Of a stretch of 64,000 nt of DNA, positions 22,428 through 34,177 are shown one piece after another (position 1 is the stretch's first letter; each line of letters begins with the position of its first letter). The notes under the pieces are model-generated. The model was given only the letters and a program-made list of their open reading frames with translations, ran no database searches and had not been told where the DNA came from. A program made the position numbers and the translations under genes. This DNA is from Blumeriella jaapii. Lineage: Eukaryota > Ascomycota > Leotiomycetes > Helotiales > Drepanopezizaceae. Where the stretch lies: the NCBI GenBank assembly GCA_009599575.1, contig VWND01000028.1, positions 186,001-250,000 on the forward strand, in the 5' to 3' direction.

Positions 22428-25078
22428 ATTGACGAACAATGACAGTCGTCTGAAGGATATGGGAGCTGAGGGAGGAACAAGGTAACACTACGGAGGCACT
22501 GACCCTTATATGGATGTCTGTTTGCAGACTAAATCCTGTAGTGTATCACGTCTTCCGCTGCCAAAATTCCCAAGAGTGAATGCCATGTTGCAGCTCATGC
22601 CCCCTGCACAGGCAAATCAGGACGTTGGGGTGGGCGACATAACTGAGGTTCTAGACATGGCGGGAAATTCATGTGCATCTTACAGTAGCACGCTCATTAC
22701 CTTCCGCTTCTGGCCTGCCTGAATCTTCTGCCAACGGCGACAACCATTCATGCCACCAACGGGCGCCGATAGATAAGAGGTGACCGGAGAGATAGTGTGA
22801 TACCATTCTTTCCAATTCAACCGGGCTGGCCCTAAAAGGAAACAGCTTGACGGGTCAAATAACATCATGTATAACTTCGAAAGATAAGCCGAAGATCAAA
22901 TTTACGAAGCAGAAGTTGTAGAGACTTCTACATAGTACAGTGGTTTGAATCCAACAAAGTAGCTGAATACATAGCTTGAAAGACTGGTCCATCTTTTGTA
23001 TGGTTTTTGGCCTGGCATGACCAGTTCGGGGGAGGACGAGAAGGTGTTCTCGGGTACCGAGGATGTAGGGACTTGAGGCCGGATGGTGGGAACATACCAA
23101 ATCCAGAAGATGCCAACTCCACTCAAGCAGCCAAGCAACAATAGATCAAGAGCTGAGCTTGACCCACGATCGACAGTGCATGCTCCGTACTCGATGGTAT
23201 TCACGACTCGGCTAATCCAACTGGAAAGATGGACTGGACCTTTTCCGAATCAAACCGGAGTGCAGCCTATCGCGCCACGGCACAAAAGATAGCAAATGGT
23301 ACCGTATTATTTGGTCCACAGTGTAATCGAGAGGCGTCGAAAGTTTGTCCCTCTTCCCCGGCTGAGCGGCTGAGGCCTTCACCCGCAGCTGTACTCCCCG
23401 AGACGGAGTTTACTGCACGCACGGAGACGGCGCTTCCAGTGCTTCTAGAAGCGTCCCAGAAAGAAGCTTGGCATGAAGCATTCTTGCCACAATCGCTCAA
23501 GCCCTGGAATTCGGCATCGGTAACAAGACGAACCCGCCAACGGTAACAAAGGTGTGGCAAACACGGGCGTATGGCTGCGCAGGCATGGGATCGGATCCAG
23601 CAGGTGCGAAAGTTGGAGGGCATTTGGTGGCTGGCTGGCAACATCGAATTCAGCTTCTTGATTTCACCGGCAGCTAGAGCAGTGGAGCTGTCGTGACCGG
23701 CGGTATGTAGTCTGAGTAAGACTAACTGACACGAGGCCATTTACAATCATCAACTGTGCCTCTCTTGCTTGGCAACACGATCCATGCATGATAAGAAGAC
23801 TGCAGGGAACTTCTGTGCTTCGGCCGTCACTTGGTCTTATTCTGTGTTTTTGTTGCACGTCTTGGATTTGCCAATACGACCTCTCATTCTCTGTAGCTGA
23901 TCTTGTTGGCCGGCATGCGGGACATGGCGTTTGTGTTGCACGTCGCAGTATGATTAGTCGTTTTCTTGTCGATTGCGCTTGACCAGGCACGTGCGTTTAA
24001 TCTGATGTATGTCGCCGAGTCAGACACCCAGCGCTCTCGACCAGCGACGACAGCGAGCTGGAAAACGGGAGAATCCTCTTGACGTCTTCGGGATCTTCGA
24101 CCGACGCAAATTTATGCACGAGATGATTTGACAACCAGCAGCGTAAAGTATATAATAGATACTGGGGCGATGACACTCAATTCTTGAAGAGGCTGCGAAC
24201 TGGGAAGAAGATGGTGGATGAAGAGGAGAAGTTGAGAGTTTCGTTTGACACACAAGGCTGTAAAGTGTTAGCTCAATAGTCATGTGACTGCTTATGCCCG
24301 GGAGGACGATTCAGACCACCACTTGACAAAGCTCCCCTTGCGAGTCTTTCACACTGGCCTTGAGCTATAATTCGGATACGCACGTTTGTAGGGATCACAC
24401 TCGCTGCTTCAGTTATCAAGTCCTACATCCATAATCGCCCGAGCGGCTTGCTAGAAGATTGCGAGGAGCGTTACACAAGTGACTCTTGCATTATGGAAAC
24501 ACTTTGGGCAAGAAGAGTCTATATATTACAAAGTCGTAGGAATATTTTATACGTACTGCTCTTATGATTACTAAACTAGCCCAGGTACCGCCTGAGAAGC
24601 AGGTGACTATTACTTTACTTGAAGTTTTTCTCAAAGACCAGTCTATGTTAACTACAAGGTGATAGATACATAGACTTTACTATTTTATGGTTGCTTGAGG
24701 ACGTTGAAATATATTAGTTTCTACAAGCATAAAGAACTTGAATTTGGACACGCTTTGATACTATTAGGCACATGGAATAAGCGCTGACTTTGTGGTTGTT
24801 GAGAAGTGAATGCGATCGTGCGTCAAATAGACAGACTGTGAATCAATTCACCTTTGACTCGTGAAAGCTCCGTCAAATCATATTCTTAGTCAATACTTTT
24901 CCTATGGAGCATTATTCACAAGCTCCTAGCTGGTCTCGAAATCAAGCGACCGCAGATATAAGAGCCCTCGAGAATTATCTTGTGCACTCCACAGCGAAAG
25001 TTCCAAAACCCCAGCCTACCCTCACAAGACCTGTAATTCGAGACAGAAGCTTCTTGTGCGCCTTAAAGGACTCGAAAA
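22428..25078. other. Intergenic, no gene supported
   Basis: About 2.65 kb between the divergent OPT and the unknown gene at 25079, so it holds two promoters. Overlapping short frames at 23230-23740 on both strands have no recognisable domain. Two copies of the TTTTGTTGCACGTC motif lie at 23847-23861 and 23930-23945. 24480-24900 is AT-rich. Confidence 0.6.
24957..24962 (+). promoter_or_regulatory. TATA-like box (TATAAG)
   Basis: TATAAG occurs 117 bp before the ATG at 25079, in a plausible position for a core promoter with a short leader. Confidence 0.4.
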
Positions 25079-26439
25079 ATGGCTACTTCCCAAATCACCT
25101 CTACAGAAAGGAGTGATATGGACAAAGCAACCGAGACAACTACCCACCTGAAGGAGTCCGTGGAGCATGACGACAAGTCAGAGACACAGACTCTGATGGA
25201 CTCTGACAACGTGGTGGACTATTACAAGCACGGCACTGGCCCGAAAGTATTGCAGACTCTCCGTCTCTACGAAGACGACCTGCGAAAAGTGAGAAGATAA
25301 GCTGGAGGGTCCTCGATGAGCTGATTAGAGCGGAGAAATGTCTTGAGCGAGTTACCATCCAGGAGGATGAGATTGTCGAAGAAGCGCATGTCAAGACTCG
25401 GTATGTGAACGCGCGCGAGTGGCTGATCAACGATGCGGTGCAAGCGGTGAGGGAGTATCGGCAAGCGCTTCTCAAATACGGCGAGGAGGTCCAAGACGAG
25501 GCGGCGCAGAAAGCAATGACGGCCATGCTGCACAGAGATGACGAGCCCAAAGAACCGAAGACAGCCCAGCACCAGAAGTCTCCTGAAGAGAAGTGCTCTT
25601 GTGGGGAGGGTTGCAAGCTTGCTCTCTTGGCTCCACAAACCACAACTCCAAAGCTAGAGAGTGCTTCCCAAGAGAAGCACTGGATCGAGGCCCTGAAGAG
25701 TTTCGATTCGGATTTCAGAAAGTGGTCGGCACACTTTACTCAGGAAATACTAATCTACCGTTACTATATTTCTCGAGGGAAGATAATGGATCAGAATGTC
25801 CTGATGGATGCAGGAAGGGTCGTGAGACTTGCCAAGGGGAATTTGGAGGACGACGAGAAGCAGATGCATCTTTCTATTCCAGGCGCCTGGGTCGAGGATA
25901 ACAACACACAAGGCGACGATCTCGAAGACCTTAGCATGGAGGTGCTCCTGGAAGATTTTGACGACGCACGGGTCGAACTTCTGGCTCGGAACTTGAAGGC
26001 TTTCTGTAAAGCGATTCAGAGTAACTCGAACCGGGCCGAGGTTGATCCGTACCTTCTGAAGGCTGCGAGAAAGTTGATTGAACAAGCGGGAAAAGACCAC
26101 ATTCCGAGATATGAAAGGAAGTCAGTAATTGAGGTCCAGAGAAGCGAACGACAAGGGGAAGTGAAGTCAGTTAAATGCACTACGACTCCAGCCCGCGGAG
26201 AAGATGAATGCAACCTCGATAAGCGACTACTCTCAGCTTTCCACAACTTGTTGGGCAACGTCCAAGAAAGTTCGGATGGCAGACGGAAGGATATTTTCGT
26301 TTTGGAGGACGCGGTTGACGGCAGCCCAGTTCCAGACACGGAGCCGTTGAAGAGAATGGAGCAGGTGAAAAAGGTGCGGTGGGCGATACCGTTGGTGGAA
26401 ATCGTAGGAGAGAGGGATCTAAAGGAAAAGGAGATGTGA
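25079..26439 (+). CDS. Unknown charged helical protein, frame broken at 25285
   Basis: The first frame starts at ATG 25079 and stops at 25298. A second frame, open through 25285-26439, carries on without a gap in composition. The switch sits at a four-A run (25285-25288), where one missing A would explain it; no intron with valid sites fits. The whole would be about 453 residues. Composition is rich in E, K, D and L with long predicted helices. A cysteine pair C-S-C-G-E-G-C lies mid-protein and basic/acidic patches near the C terminus. No transmembrane segment or signal peptide is seen. I do not recognise the family. It could be a real single-exon gene with a sequencing error, or a recent null allele. 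Confidence 0.65.
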
Positions 26440-27025
26440 TGGGAAGATAGTAACTTTCTATTGTATGCAGGCTATGTCGTCGACGTTAGTTCGTGCTAAG
26501 CATTGGAATTCCATCCTAACCAAATTCTTCTTCACCGGTGTGAAGGAAAGACAGTCGAAGTGATATGTTATTTACTGGGTGCATCGTAGGGTCACGTGTG
26601 TTAGCGTGTCAGGGGTGCGCTATGTAGCTCCCCACCACTTCTATGCCAGAAAGACTGGCTTTACGCAACACCGGTGATATCAACACGAAAATTCTAAAAA
26701 CAAATGAATTGAATTCTGCGAGCATTAACATACGATCGATCCTCAAATTGAAGTCATCAGACTAATAAATCCCAATCTTTGTTTAAAACCCGCTGCATTT
26801 TGATAGAGCCGCTTGCAATAGAGATAACGAACGAGAGGGGTCAGAGTCGTGATGTAATTGATATTCGCGGCGCAGCTGCAGATTACAAGCTATTGTCTAA
26901 ACGCATCGAAACCCGAGAATACCTCGCCCTCAACTCACACACAATCGTGTCCAAAACCAACATATCCATCAACATCAAAACCTAAGCCGCAGAAGTTCGG
27001 CACGTAAATTCTTGCAACCTTCACA
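26440..27025. other. Intergenic; holds 17-bp shared word
   Basis: No gene seen. ATCGTAGGGTCACGTGT at 26583-26599 recurs at 34273-34289 and includes the CACGTG E-box core. Confidence 0.6.
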
Positions 27026-27468
27026 ATGCCTTCAAGCAAAGGCAAGCTTTCCCACAAGCACGACGAGGGAAAGCTTTGCTCTAATCAATTCGACAGGAAC
27101 GCCCACAGACCCAGAGCTGAGAGAGCAGATCAAAGAAGGTCAACCAACACACCTAGGTTTCCACCCCCCAACGGGCGAGCGGCTACTTACCACCCTCACT
27201 TTCCAGAGATCAAGCAAGAGCCCAACAAGTTCGGTGGAGGTGAGGGCCAATGGTCCGCGTGGAAGGTATGTGTATTTGCCCCATTCTCGTGTCCGTGTCT
27301 TATATTGGAAAAAAAGTGCCCTTTTTTGTAGTGATCTGAAGCTGACGGTTTCGGACCTAGGCAACTAAGCTTGCCAAGGAGTATGAGAAGCAAGGAGGCG
27401 ATTATGAGGATGAGCCGCGGAGCAAGAACAAGCCTAAGAAGGGCGAGCCTGAGAAGAAGGAGGAGTAG
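27026..27468 (+). CDS. Small conserved fungal protein, 74 aa, four exons
   Basis: Exons 27026-27041, 27097-27138, 27207-27265 and 27361-27468 join to 225 nt (74 residues plus stop). The product starts M-P-S-S-K-G-T-P-T-D-P-E-L-R-E-Q-I-K. It then has G-E-G-Q-W-S-A-W-K and A-K-E-Y-E-K-Q-G-G-D-Y-E-D, and a K/E/P-rich tail. I recall this layout (xGxWSAxKAxxLAxEYxKxGGDY) from small uncharacterised fungal proteins; no function is known to me. Intron 1 would be a GC-AG intron (GCAAGC donor) and intron 2 has a weak GTCAAC donor, yet the join gives the conserved text in a single frame. The last intron (27266-27360) is canonical GTATGT. Unspliced, the region reads as two unrelated overlapping frames. 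Confidence 0.72.
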
Positions 27469-29069
27469 TGTTTGCTATTAGGTAGGGGAGGAGACTTTGA
27501 ATCCCTTGTACTACAGCCAGAATTAGGGGGAATAAGAAGACAACGTTTTGTGTTATCGCACATGGCGTCCCAGCATGTAACCTAGCAAGCCGAGAAGAAA
27601 AACGATCCAGCTGTGAGGCTGGCAAGCTGTTAATTATCGATAGCAGATTATTTCAGTATTTTCGCAGATGTAATTGTCTGCTTGAATGGGCGCTTACGGT
27701 ACAGCTCTCACCATAAAGTTCCTTGTGTGAGAGTCTTCGTTTCGCAGGTTGTGTGTTGACCGAGCCCCGAGCAAAACAAGAAGGGAAGCAGCTTTCAAAC
27801 AAAAACGAAGACCCGAGGGTCAAGATCCAAGAATCTGTCAAGATGTTCATCTATTTCTTCTTCTTTTTTCAATCAAAGCCAAAGGTCAGATGTCTTTAAT
27901 GTTTTCCCAATCTAGATTGTCAGCTCGAGACCAAGCTGTTTATACTCAGCCAAATCAAGCGATTTTTGACTACCTAGTTCGTGTGACGCCTTAGCCCAGC
28001 AAATGCGACCCCATCGAAGAAGAGACATCTAGACCCAACGACTCACCTACTTGACTTTTTGCATCCAAATAATCGCGTTAGTAGAGCTCGAATGGTCAAA
28101 GAGGCTGGATCTGTGCCGAGGATCAAATTCGCGTGACGTTCATTACAGATCCATCCAACAATCTCAAACTTTGGCGACTGCTGGGTAGCAGGCATGGTAG
28201 AGATGCACACTTAATATCGCAGTAGCAGCTATGAGCTTTCTCAGCGTTCTTGATCTTAGATCTGCATCGAGTCCAGAGTATAGCGAGACTCTCTAGGAGG
28301 GGATTCAGTGTCCTGTGCTTTGAACTTGAAAGGTATCCCCCGTCAGGGTTTGACGGAGAGTCCATTTCTAAGATCGACCTCTCACCTCCTACCTGTGACG
28401 GATATCATATAGACGAAAGCAAGAGCTAGTAGAGGAAAAGTGTAATATAGGCGAAGGCGGATTTCCGTATAAAATATGGCCATTTCTGACTATAGGAGGA
28501 GGCAAAACATTGGCGAGGGCTGTTTGCAGATGGCGTGGGGTAGCACACGTTCTTCTGACGTGAATGCGTGTCAATCACCAGGCACTGATTGTGTTATACG
28601 CGCCGAAAATATGATTCACCTTTCAAGGACTATAGCAAGCTTTGTTTTATTCATAAGCCCCATGTTCCGAGGGTCGTATGTTAGAAACCTAGCACTAGTG
28701 GTTGTGGACCTGGCTGACTGGACATGGCATGAATTCATACGTGTATTTGACACTCGACCAGCACTCTGTGGTGAGAAAGATTGAGAAATATCTATGAAAC
28801 CATCTTCTCTGTGGCTTTTGTTGTCGTGAAAGAACCTCGGGTAGGTTTCAAGGTGGAAGGTGAAGTCGGCTTCTGAATTGGAAAGGAAGGAGCCTTAGGC
28901 GCACGGACCTTCTAACACGTTCCAGGCGCGTCAAAGACAACCGAACAGTCAACAATAGTCAATCACAAGTTCGTCTTTGACACGTCAAGTTTCGAAAGAT
29001 CTCTACCCACTGCATCTCTTCGATGTCCATACCACAACGAAACCTACCAATCAAACAAACACCGGCAGC
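27469..29069. other. Intergenic, no gene supported
   Basis: 1.6 kb with only short scattered frames on both strands and no recognisable domain. Composition is average. Confidence 0.55.
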
Positions 29070-29807
29070 ATGTCAAGACCCAAGATGTCGGAGCCAGATA
29101 CGCAACTGCAGGAGAACATCTTGAACCGTACAGCAGATTCCAAACAGATCGAAACCGCTACGTCTCTGATCGAAGCCCCTCAAGCCGCACCACCGTCATG
29201 GTCTCTCCTCTCTGGTATGCGCTACCTGACCCTCTCGCCATACAGAAGAGCCATGCTATTCTTCGAAGATTGGGAGGAACAAACCCGAAATGGAAGCCTC
29301 GCGTGGAGCCCCTTCTCTGAAGTAAGCGCGGGCGAATGCAGCATCATGAGCGATGGTCGGGACGGGGAGTTCATGCTTCCGCCATCCATCATCGAGGAGG
29401 AGGAGGCAAAGCTGGAGCATGAGCGATGCAGAGTCCTGGGCATACTCAAGTGTTTCATCTACAACTTCGAGGAGGGTACTCTGTCAACGGGTGACGAGGT
29501 GCGCGAGAAGCTGGCCGAGGCGTTGAAGAGGATGGTCGCTCTGTCGGAGAACCGTGACGCGGCCACCGAGCTGGGATGTGAGAAAGTCAAGGAGAGCGGG
29601 GGAACAGAGGAGCATTCCGTCTTCAGTGCCGATGAGCAGATGCTGATAGTGGAGATGATTGACGAGTATGTTAGCCTGGTATTGAAGAACGACAGCGACG
29701 TATGCGGTGGGGTGCTCGCATTCGCCAAGAAGATATTGGGTTGGATTGCTAGTGGTGATGTCAAGGTTGTGGGTGACTCTGCTGAGAACAGCGAGCCGGC
29801 TCACTAG
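29070..29807 (+). CDS. Unknown 245-aa acidic protein, no introns
   Basis: A single open frame from ATG 29070 (MSRPKMSEPD) to the stop at 29807. An upstream extension to 28977 exists but lacks an ATG. The N-terminal 60 residues look disordered (T, Q, E, P). A middle block has L-T-L-S-P-Y-R-R-A-M-L-F-F-E-D-W-E-E. The C-terminal half is helical with the hydrophobic stretches I-L-K-C-F-I-Y-N-F and I-V-E-M-I-D-E-Y-V-S-L-V-L. No signal peptide or membrane segment is apparent. I do not recognise the family. It lies in the same row of intronless unknown genes as 25079, 32172 and 34829, all on the plus strand. Confidence 0.65.
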   Translation: MSRPKMSEPDTQLQENILNRTADSKQIETATSLIEAPQAAPPSWSLLSGMRYLTLSPYRRAMLFFEDWEEQTRNGSLAWSPFSEVSAGECSIMSDGRDGEFMLPPSIIEEEEAKLEHERCRVLGILKCFIYNFEEGTLSTGDEVREKLAEALKRMVALSENRDAATELGCEKVKESGGTEEHSVFSADEQMLIVEMIDEYVSLVLKNDSDVCGGVLAFAKKILGWIASGDVKVVGDSAENSEPAH

Positions 29808-32171
29808 GCAAACCAAGAATCGGATTTGGCGGGTGGTAGCCGTTGAAAAAGTTTAATGGAACTCGTTGACTCTCAGTATTACATGGTTTTGGTGAATCCA
29901 CGATGCTTGCCAACAAATTTACCGTAATTTCGAGTGGAAAATTGAGGTTTGAGTGGAGTAGATCAACATCCTGTTAACGCACGTCAATAAGCCTAGAGGT
30001 CTTTTTACTGCCTCGCCAACTTGTACTATGCTCCAACATGATTAATCTCTGGTGGTTTCACAATTTGGAAAGCTTTGAACTGCAAGAGGCCATTTGCAAT
30101 GCCATGTCTTCTCGGTCCGACTAGATCCGGACCTTTTTCGAATAGAAACATCTTAGCATGCCGAACACACTCTAGACTTCATGACCTACTAGACAATATT
30201 AGAATCGCAGAGTGATTTTCAACTTACTAATACGTGAGCAAGTATATCTTGCTGCAAAACGCTTTCTTCCCGATTAAAAAACCAGGCAGCTTTACCCTTC
30301 GACCCCCTGATAGCAGTCCACTGATGTTTATCCTAAGCTCCAGTAACTGAGCTTACGAATCCGTAGTTTCAAGCGCGTTGGAAATTTACCGGTAACGAAT
30401 TTGGGTCTGGGGCTGGAAGTCGGAAGATTGGAAAAAAAATGCTTCTTCATGAACTTGTCGGCTAGCAAAAAAACCCCAAATAGATCAGATTGAAAAAAAC
30501 AAAGCAAAGCTCACCAGGCCTTAAAAATGCGAGTGGAATGCTAAAATCCACATCTTAAAGACTTTTTGCCAATATTCACGGAGTACGGGGAAGAGGAATT
30601 AGGAGGAGCAAACTCGATCTTGTTTTGAGATCTTCTGTTTGTGGAGGAAAGAGACCCCCTGATTTAGCCGAAGTGCTGTAGGAGAATAAGAGCGAACCCG
30701 GGATGGGAGAACATTTGGTATTGGTATCACTCTAAGGGTGTGCCCGCGAGGGGTCGAGACGTGCCATACTTGATATGTGCTGATGTTTAGTTTAGAAAGC
30801 AAGTTCTAGATATTAAGTTGTCATTTAAGCACGGCAAGTGCAGAATACCACGTGACCACATGCGCTATCACGTATTCAAAAACGTGACTACACCATGGCA
30901 ATCATTCCCACACACGAATCGGCGGCCTATGATGGCCATGGAGCTAATCATCAGTTCAGAATGTAACTGATCTGCGCAACTTGGGCAACATATGTCATTG
31001 CATTTAGATTTCTTAAGGAAGTGAGGCGATAGGCGAATTGCCGCAAAGCTTGACAGATTCTATCTTGATCTCCTTGGAGCAGGAGCGGCTGATACTAAAG
31101 TACATGAAACCTCGACAGGTACAGCATGAAAGATGATCGAGTTGATAGACGTATTACAGTAGAAGACAACTACATATGACGGGAAGAAAAGGTTCACGGA
31201 ATAAGAGGGAGTAAGCACTTCTTCAAACTGACTCAATTTTACTTGTGAATGTGAACCTAGTTTTTGAATGTGATCATTGAATTCTGGAGTGAAAGGAAGA
31301 TGACTCAGCTTCGAGGCTGTGTTCAAGCGAGAATTACATGTATAAATACTACCCAACTTTCAAGTCCGAGTCCAAGTTCAAGTTCGAACCATTTCGATTC
31401 TCACAAGCACAACGTTCATCAAGCTTTCAAATGACTTCGGAATGCCTTCATTCGTGGAAGATAAGGCGGTATCACTTAACTCCTAGCATTTCCATCATAG
31501 GGGTGCTTCACCAGAATCATAGTGTCCAAATCAGAAAAGCACAAAAGCTCATTATCGACAAGCACGTCAACCTTACAGCGAAACAGCTTTCCGCCATCAT
31601 CTAGAACGACCTGACCACGCACTCATACCCCTCAGACCAAGATAGTGAAACCAGAGTCCTACTTATCATGCCCGAAGATTTGATCAAACTTAAAATGGAG
31701 TACTGTAGAAACTCTTCTACGTTTACGGAGAAGCTACCGCTGATCTAAAGAAGCGATGAGAACATCCGATGTAGCATGGAAAACAATACATTCACAGCCA
31801 TCTATCACAGCCCCGGGATAAGCAGTAGAAATTCAAAGGTATGATTCACTAACCGCCCGTTTCGCCATCACACTTTACCGGCTGACACACATTTATCACC
31901 ACTTGAATCAGTCTATCATTTTCGAGATAATCATGCTCAACGACTGAATCAACGACATTTTGGGTCTAATTTCGCGTCCCTAAGTCCTGGAAGGGTCTAT
32001 ATAAGCCCCTAGGTTCTCAGCTCGGTCTTTCTTTTCTCCATCCAACCATCCTCTTCAACCACTTCCAATTCAAAACCAAATTAACGCTTTCGGAACAAGC
32101 ATCACGACTAAAATCTCCCTGTCCTACCATCTCCAAATACTTCCAAGATATCGTGGCATCCTAAAACCGCC
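29808..32171. other. Intergenic, no gene supported
   Basis: About 2.36 kb, AT-richer than the flanking genes, with short frames only. A pyrimidine-rich leader (CT-rich, 32020-32110) and a TATA box directly before the 32172 gene suggest its promoter and 5' UTR. Confidence 0.6.
31998..32005 (+). promoter_or_regulatory. TATA box (TATATAAG)
   Basis: Followed by a CT-rich leader and by the ATG at 32172, 167 bp away. This is a good fungal core promoter arrangement. Confidence 0.55.
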
Positions 32172-33791
32172 ATGCGCATAGGCGTGAGCCAACAGGCCGG
32201 TCGCCCAATGGCCGGTTTAAGATACGACCAACAAGCATTTCTTCTCTCATGTCCCATGGTATACCAGCAGCACCGTCAGAATCCGTTACGCGAAGGCCCC
32301 CGTCGGGACCTATCGTACGGCGTATCCAGCTATGGCTTTCATCATCGTGAAAGCTACGAGCCGGGCAGACTACCTTCGTTCTTGGACATCAGCAACCTGG
32401 ATAGGCCAGCGCCCGGCAGACTTTACCCGTCAAGACTCGGATGCGATGAAACCGCGGTTCTAGCTTCAATCATCATGCTACCGTTGGCTGATCAGAACTG
32501 TTGCCAGAGACACAGCAATTTGAGGCAAACCCAGGATATTCCGCAGCCATGGCGCGCAAATCCAACTCAAAACCGTGTCTCGCCTGTTGGAGCCGGCCAG
32601 CATAGCCACCTCCATCCTAGCCACCATCATTCAGCACAACCTACAGAGAGACACCAAGCGTGCTCAGCACTGATCAAATCTCATCCTGAGCTTCAGGATA
32701 AATTGGACATCTTGGAAGATCGAGGCAAAAAACTGGACAGGAGATGCAATGCTGACCCCACCTCTTCAAACCCAGTGGTTCGCATGATGTTGAGAAAAGC
32801 TGAGTACATTCGCCAAAAGATTGAAGCAGAAGAGCAGGACAGAAGACAAAAGTACCGCGACGCGTGGTATGTGAAGCAGGAGAGGGAACTCACGGAGGAA
32901 GAGCTGCAAATTGCTGTATGCCCGGTGTATACAAGCGAGCTCAAACAAATTGAGGAGCTGATCCAAGAAGCGGAGAGTACCTGGATTGAGCACGGCAACG
33001 ATAAAATTCCAGAAACCTCGAGGATCGCCAAGTGGATTGAGCAATGCGACTATGAGATTCCAAAAAGCTCCAAGGTGATCGATCCCAATGAATCCAATGA
33101 GCAGCAAGGCTTTCTCATAAGTCTGCATGAACACTGCGAGCTGGCTCATCTTCTCGTAGCGACATATCTTGGATCCGAAGAGATGCCTTGGGAGATCATA
33201 GAATGCATCAAACTCGTCGCAGAACACGCGAATGGATACCTAGAGGCCGATGATGTAAGAATGGAGCATTTCCTCGAAAATGGCATTGGTCCATATGTGT
33301 TTCCTTCTCGTGGCCCGACCTGGACTCGCCATCAACTATTGGCTTCACTCATCCACGGTTACCTCGGTGCTAGGGTCTATGGCAAGGCAGAAAACAACAA
33401 GCTCATCCTCAGAGCTTGCGAGATTATCCTAGAAGGCCAAGGGGGGTACGTCAGTGGAAAGACGAGAAAGGCGAACGAAGAAGAGCTAAGAGCTGGCATG
33501 TTCAACCAAGATCTTGGGATCCTCCTCAACATGGATTTGGACGAAGAATCGCCAGATCTTGAAGGACGGGTAGTGAAAGCCCTGGAGAACGCGGTGGGCG
33601 TGTGGAAGAAGGCGCGCAAGGGAAAATCGGTGACGCGTGAAGAGCAAGAAGCTATCAAGAACGCTGAGCGCAAAGCTTCCGTCGCGAATTGTGAGGAATC
33701 TGATCCGGTTCAGGATGTAGGGTCACAAGGCGGATCTAGCAGCGAAGGTAAGGGCAAGGGCAAGGAAGTGGAGGAGTCGAAGGAAGTCTAA
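32172..33791 (+). CDS. Unknown 539-aa protein, no introns
   Basis: An uninterrupted frame from ATG 32172 (MRIGVSQQAGRP) to 33791. Residues 1-165 are low-complexity (P, Q, H, R, S) and probably disordered. Residues 165-300 are strongly charged and helical (for example K-L-D-I-L-E-D-R-G-K-K-L-D and E-A-E-E-Q-D-R-R-Q-K-Y-R-D-A-W). A mixed block at 310-420 (H-C-E-L-A-H-L-L-V-A-T-Y-L-G, L-L-A-S-L-I-H-G-Y-L-G-A-R-V-Y-G) may be a folded helical domain. The tail is acidic with G-K-G-K-G-K-E-V-E-E. No family recognised, and no signal peptide. Codon use looks like ordinary host sequence, without RIP. It may be a lineage-specific gene. Confidence 0.8.
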   Translation: MRIGVSQQAGRPMAGLRYDQQAFLLSCPMVYQQHRQNPLREGPRRDLSYGVSSYGFHHRESYEPGRLPSFLDISNLDRPAPGRLYPSRLGCDETAVLASIIMLPLADQNCCQRHSNLRQTQDIPQPWRANPTQNRVSPVGAGQHSHLHPSHHHSAQPTERHQACSALIKSHPELQDKLDILEDRGKKLDRRCNADPTSSNPVVRMMLRKAEYIRQKIEAEEQDRRQKYRDAWYVKQERELTEEELQIAVCPVYTSELKQIEELIQEAESTWIEHGNDKIPETSRIAKWIEQCDYEIPKSSKVIDPNESNEQQGFLISLHEHCELAHLLVATYLGSEEMPWEIIECIKLVAEHANGYLEADDVRMEHFLENGIGPYVFPSRGPTWTRHQLLASLIHGYLGARVYGKAENNKLILRACEIILEGQGGYVSGKTRKANEEELRAGMFNQDLGILLNMDLDEESPDLEGRVVKALENAVGVWKKARKGKSVTREEQEAIKNAERKASVANCEESDPVQDVGSQGGSSSEGKGKGKEVEESKEV

Positions 33792-34139
33792 CGTGATGGA
33801 GATCCTGCATATTTGGCAAATGTAGATCCTATGCCTGATATTAGTGCCTTTTAGCTAGCAATCCGTTTCCAAGCTTTCTCGGACTTGGTTGATGTATGAA
33901 GTGGCGTGAATCATGAGTGATGCAAGTTCAAATAGATTGGTATGGGTGTGGTTGTAAAACGCTGCGATTCCAGCGTTCAGTCAAGCCCTTTAGATTTTAC
34001 ACCCTATTCAATCGAGCTCACAAATTCTAGAAGGCGATGCACTCGTTTTGCTCGGTGCCAGAACCAAGAAGGCTATTCTCAAAACACTATTTCAGATGCA
34101 TAGATGAGTGCAACGAACGTGCCGGAATTGCAGATTTTC

Positions 34140-34141
<2 letters not shown>

Positions 34142-34176
<35 letters not shown>
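34142..34176 (+). repeat. Poly-G homopolymer, 35 nt
   Basis: An unbroken run of 35 G as given. It is followed by TCATTGTTCGAACATCCG. The true length may be uncertain because long homopolymers are error-prone. Confidence 0.9.

Positions 34177-34177
<1 letters not shown>

Noticed and set aside
23267..23740. 157-codon minus-strand frame
   Set aside because: Overlapping frames on the other strand, no recognised domain, no intron or promoter signals.
25289..25326. Short intron to explain the frame change in the 25079 gene
   Set aside because: The branch site would be only a few bases from the acceptor, and the joined frame hits a stop at once.
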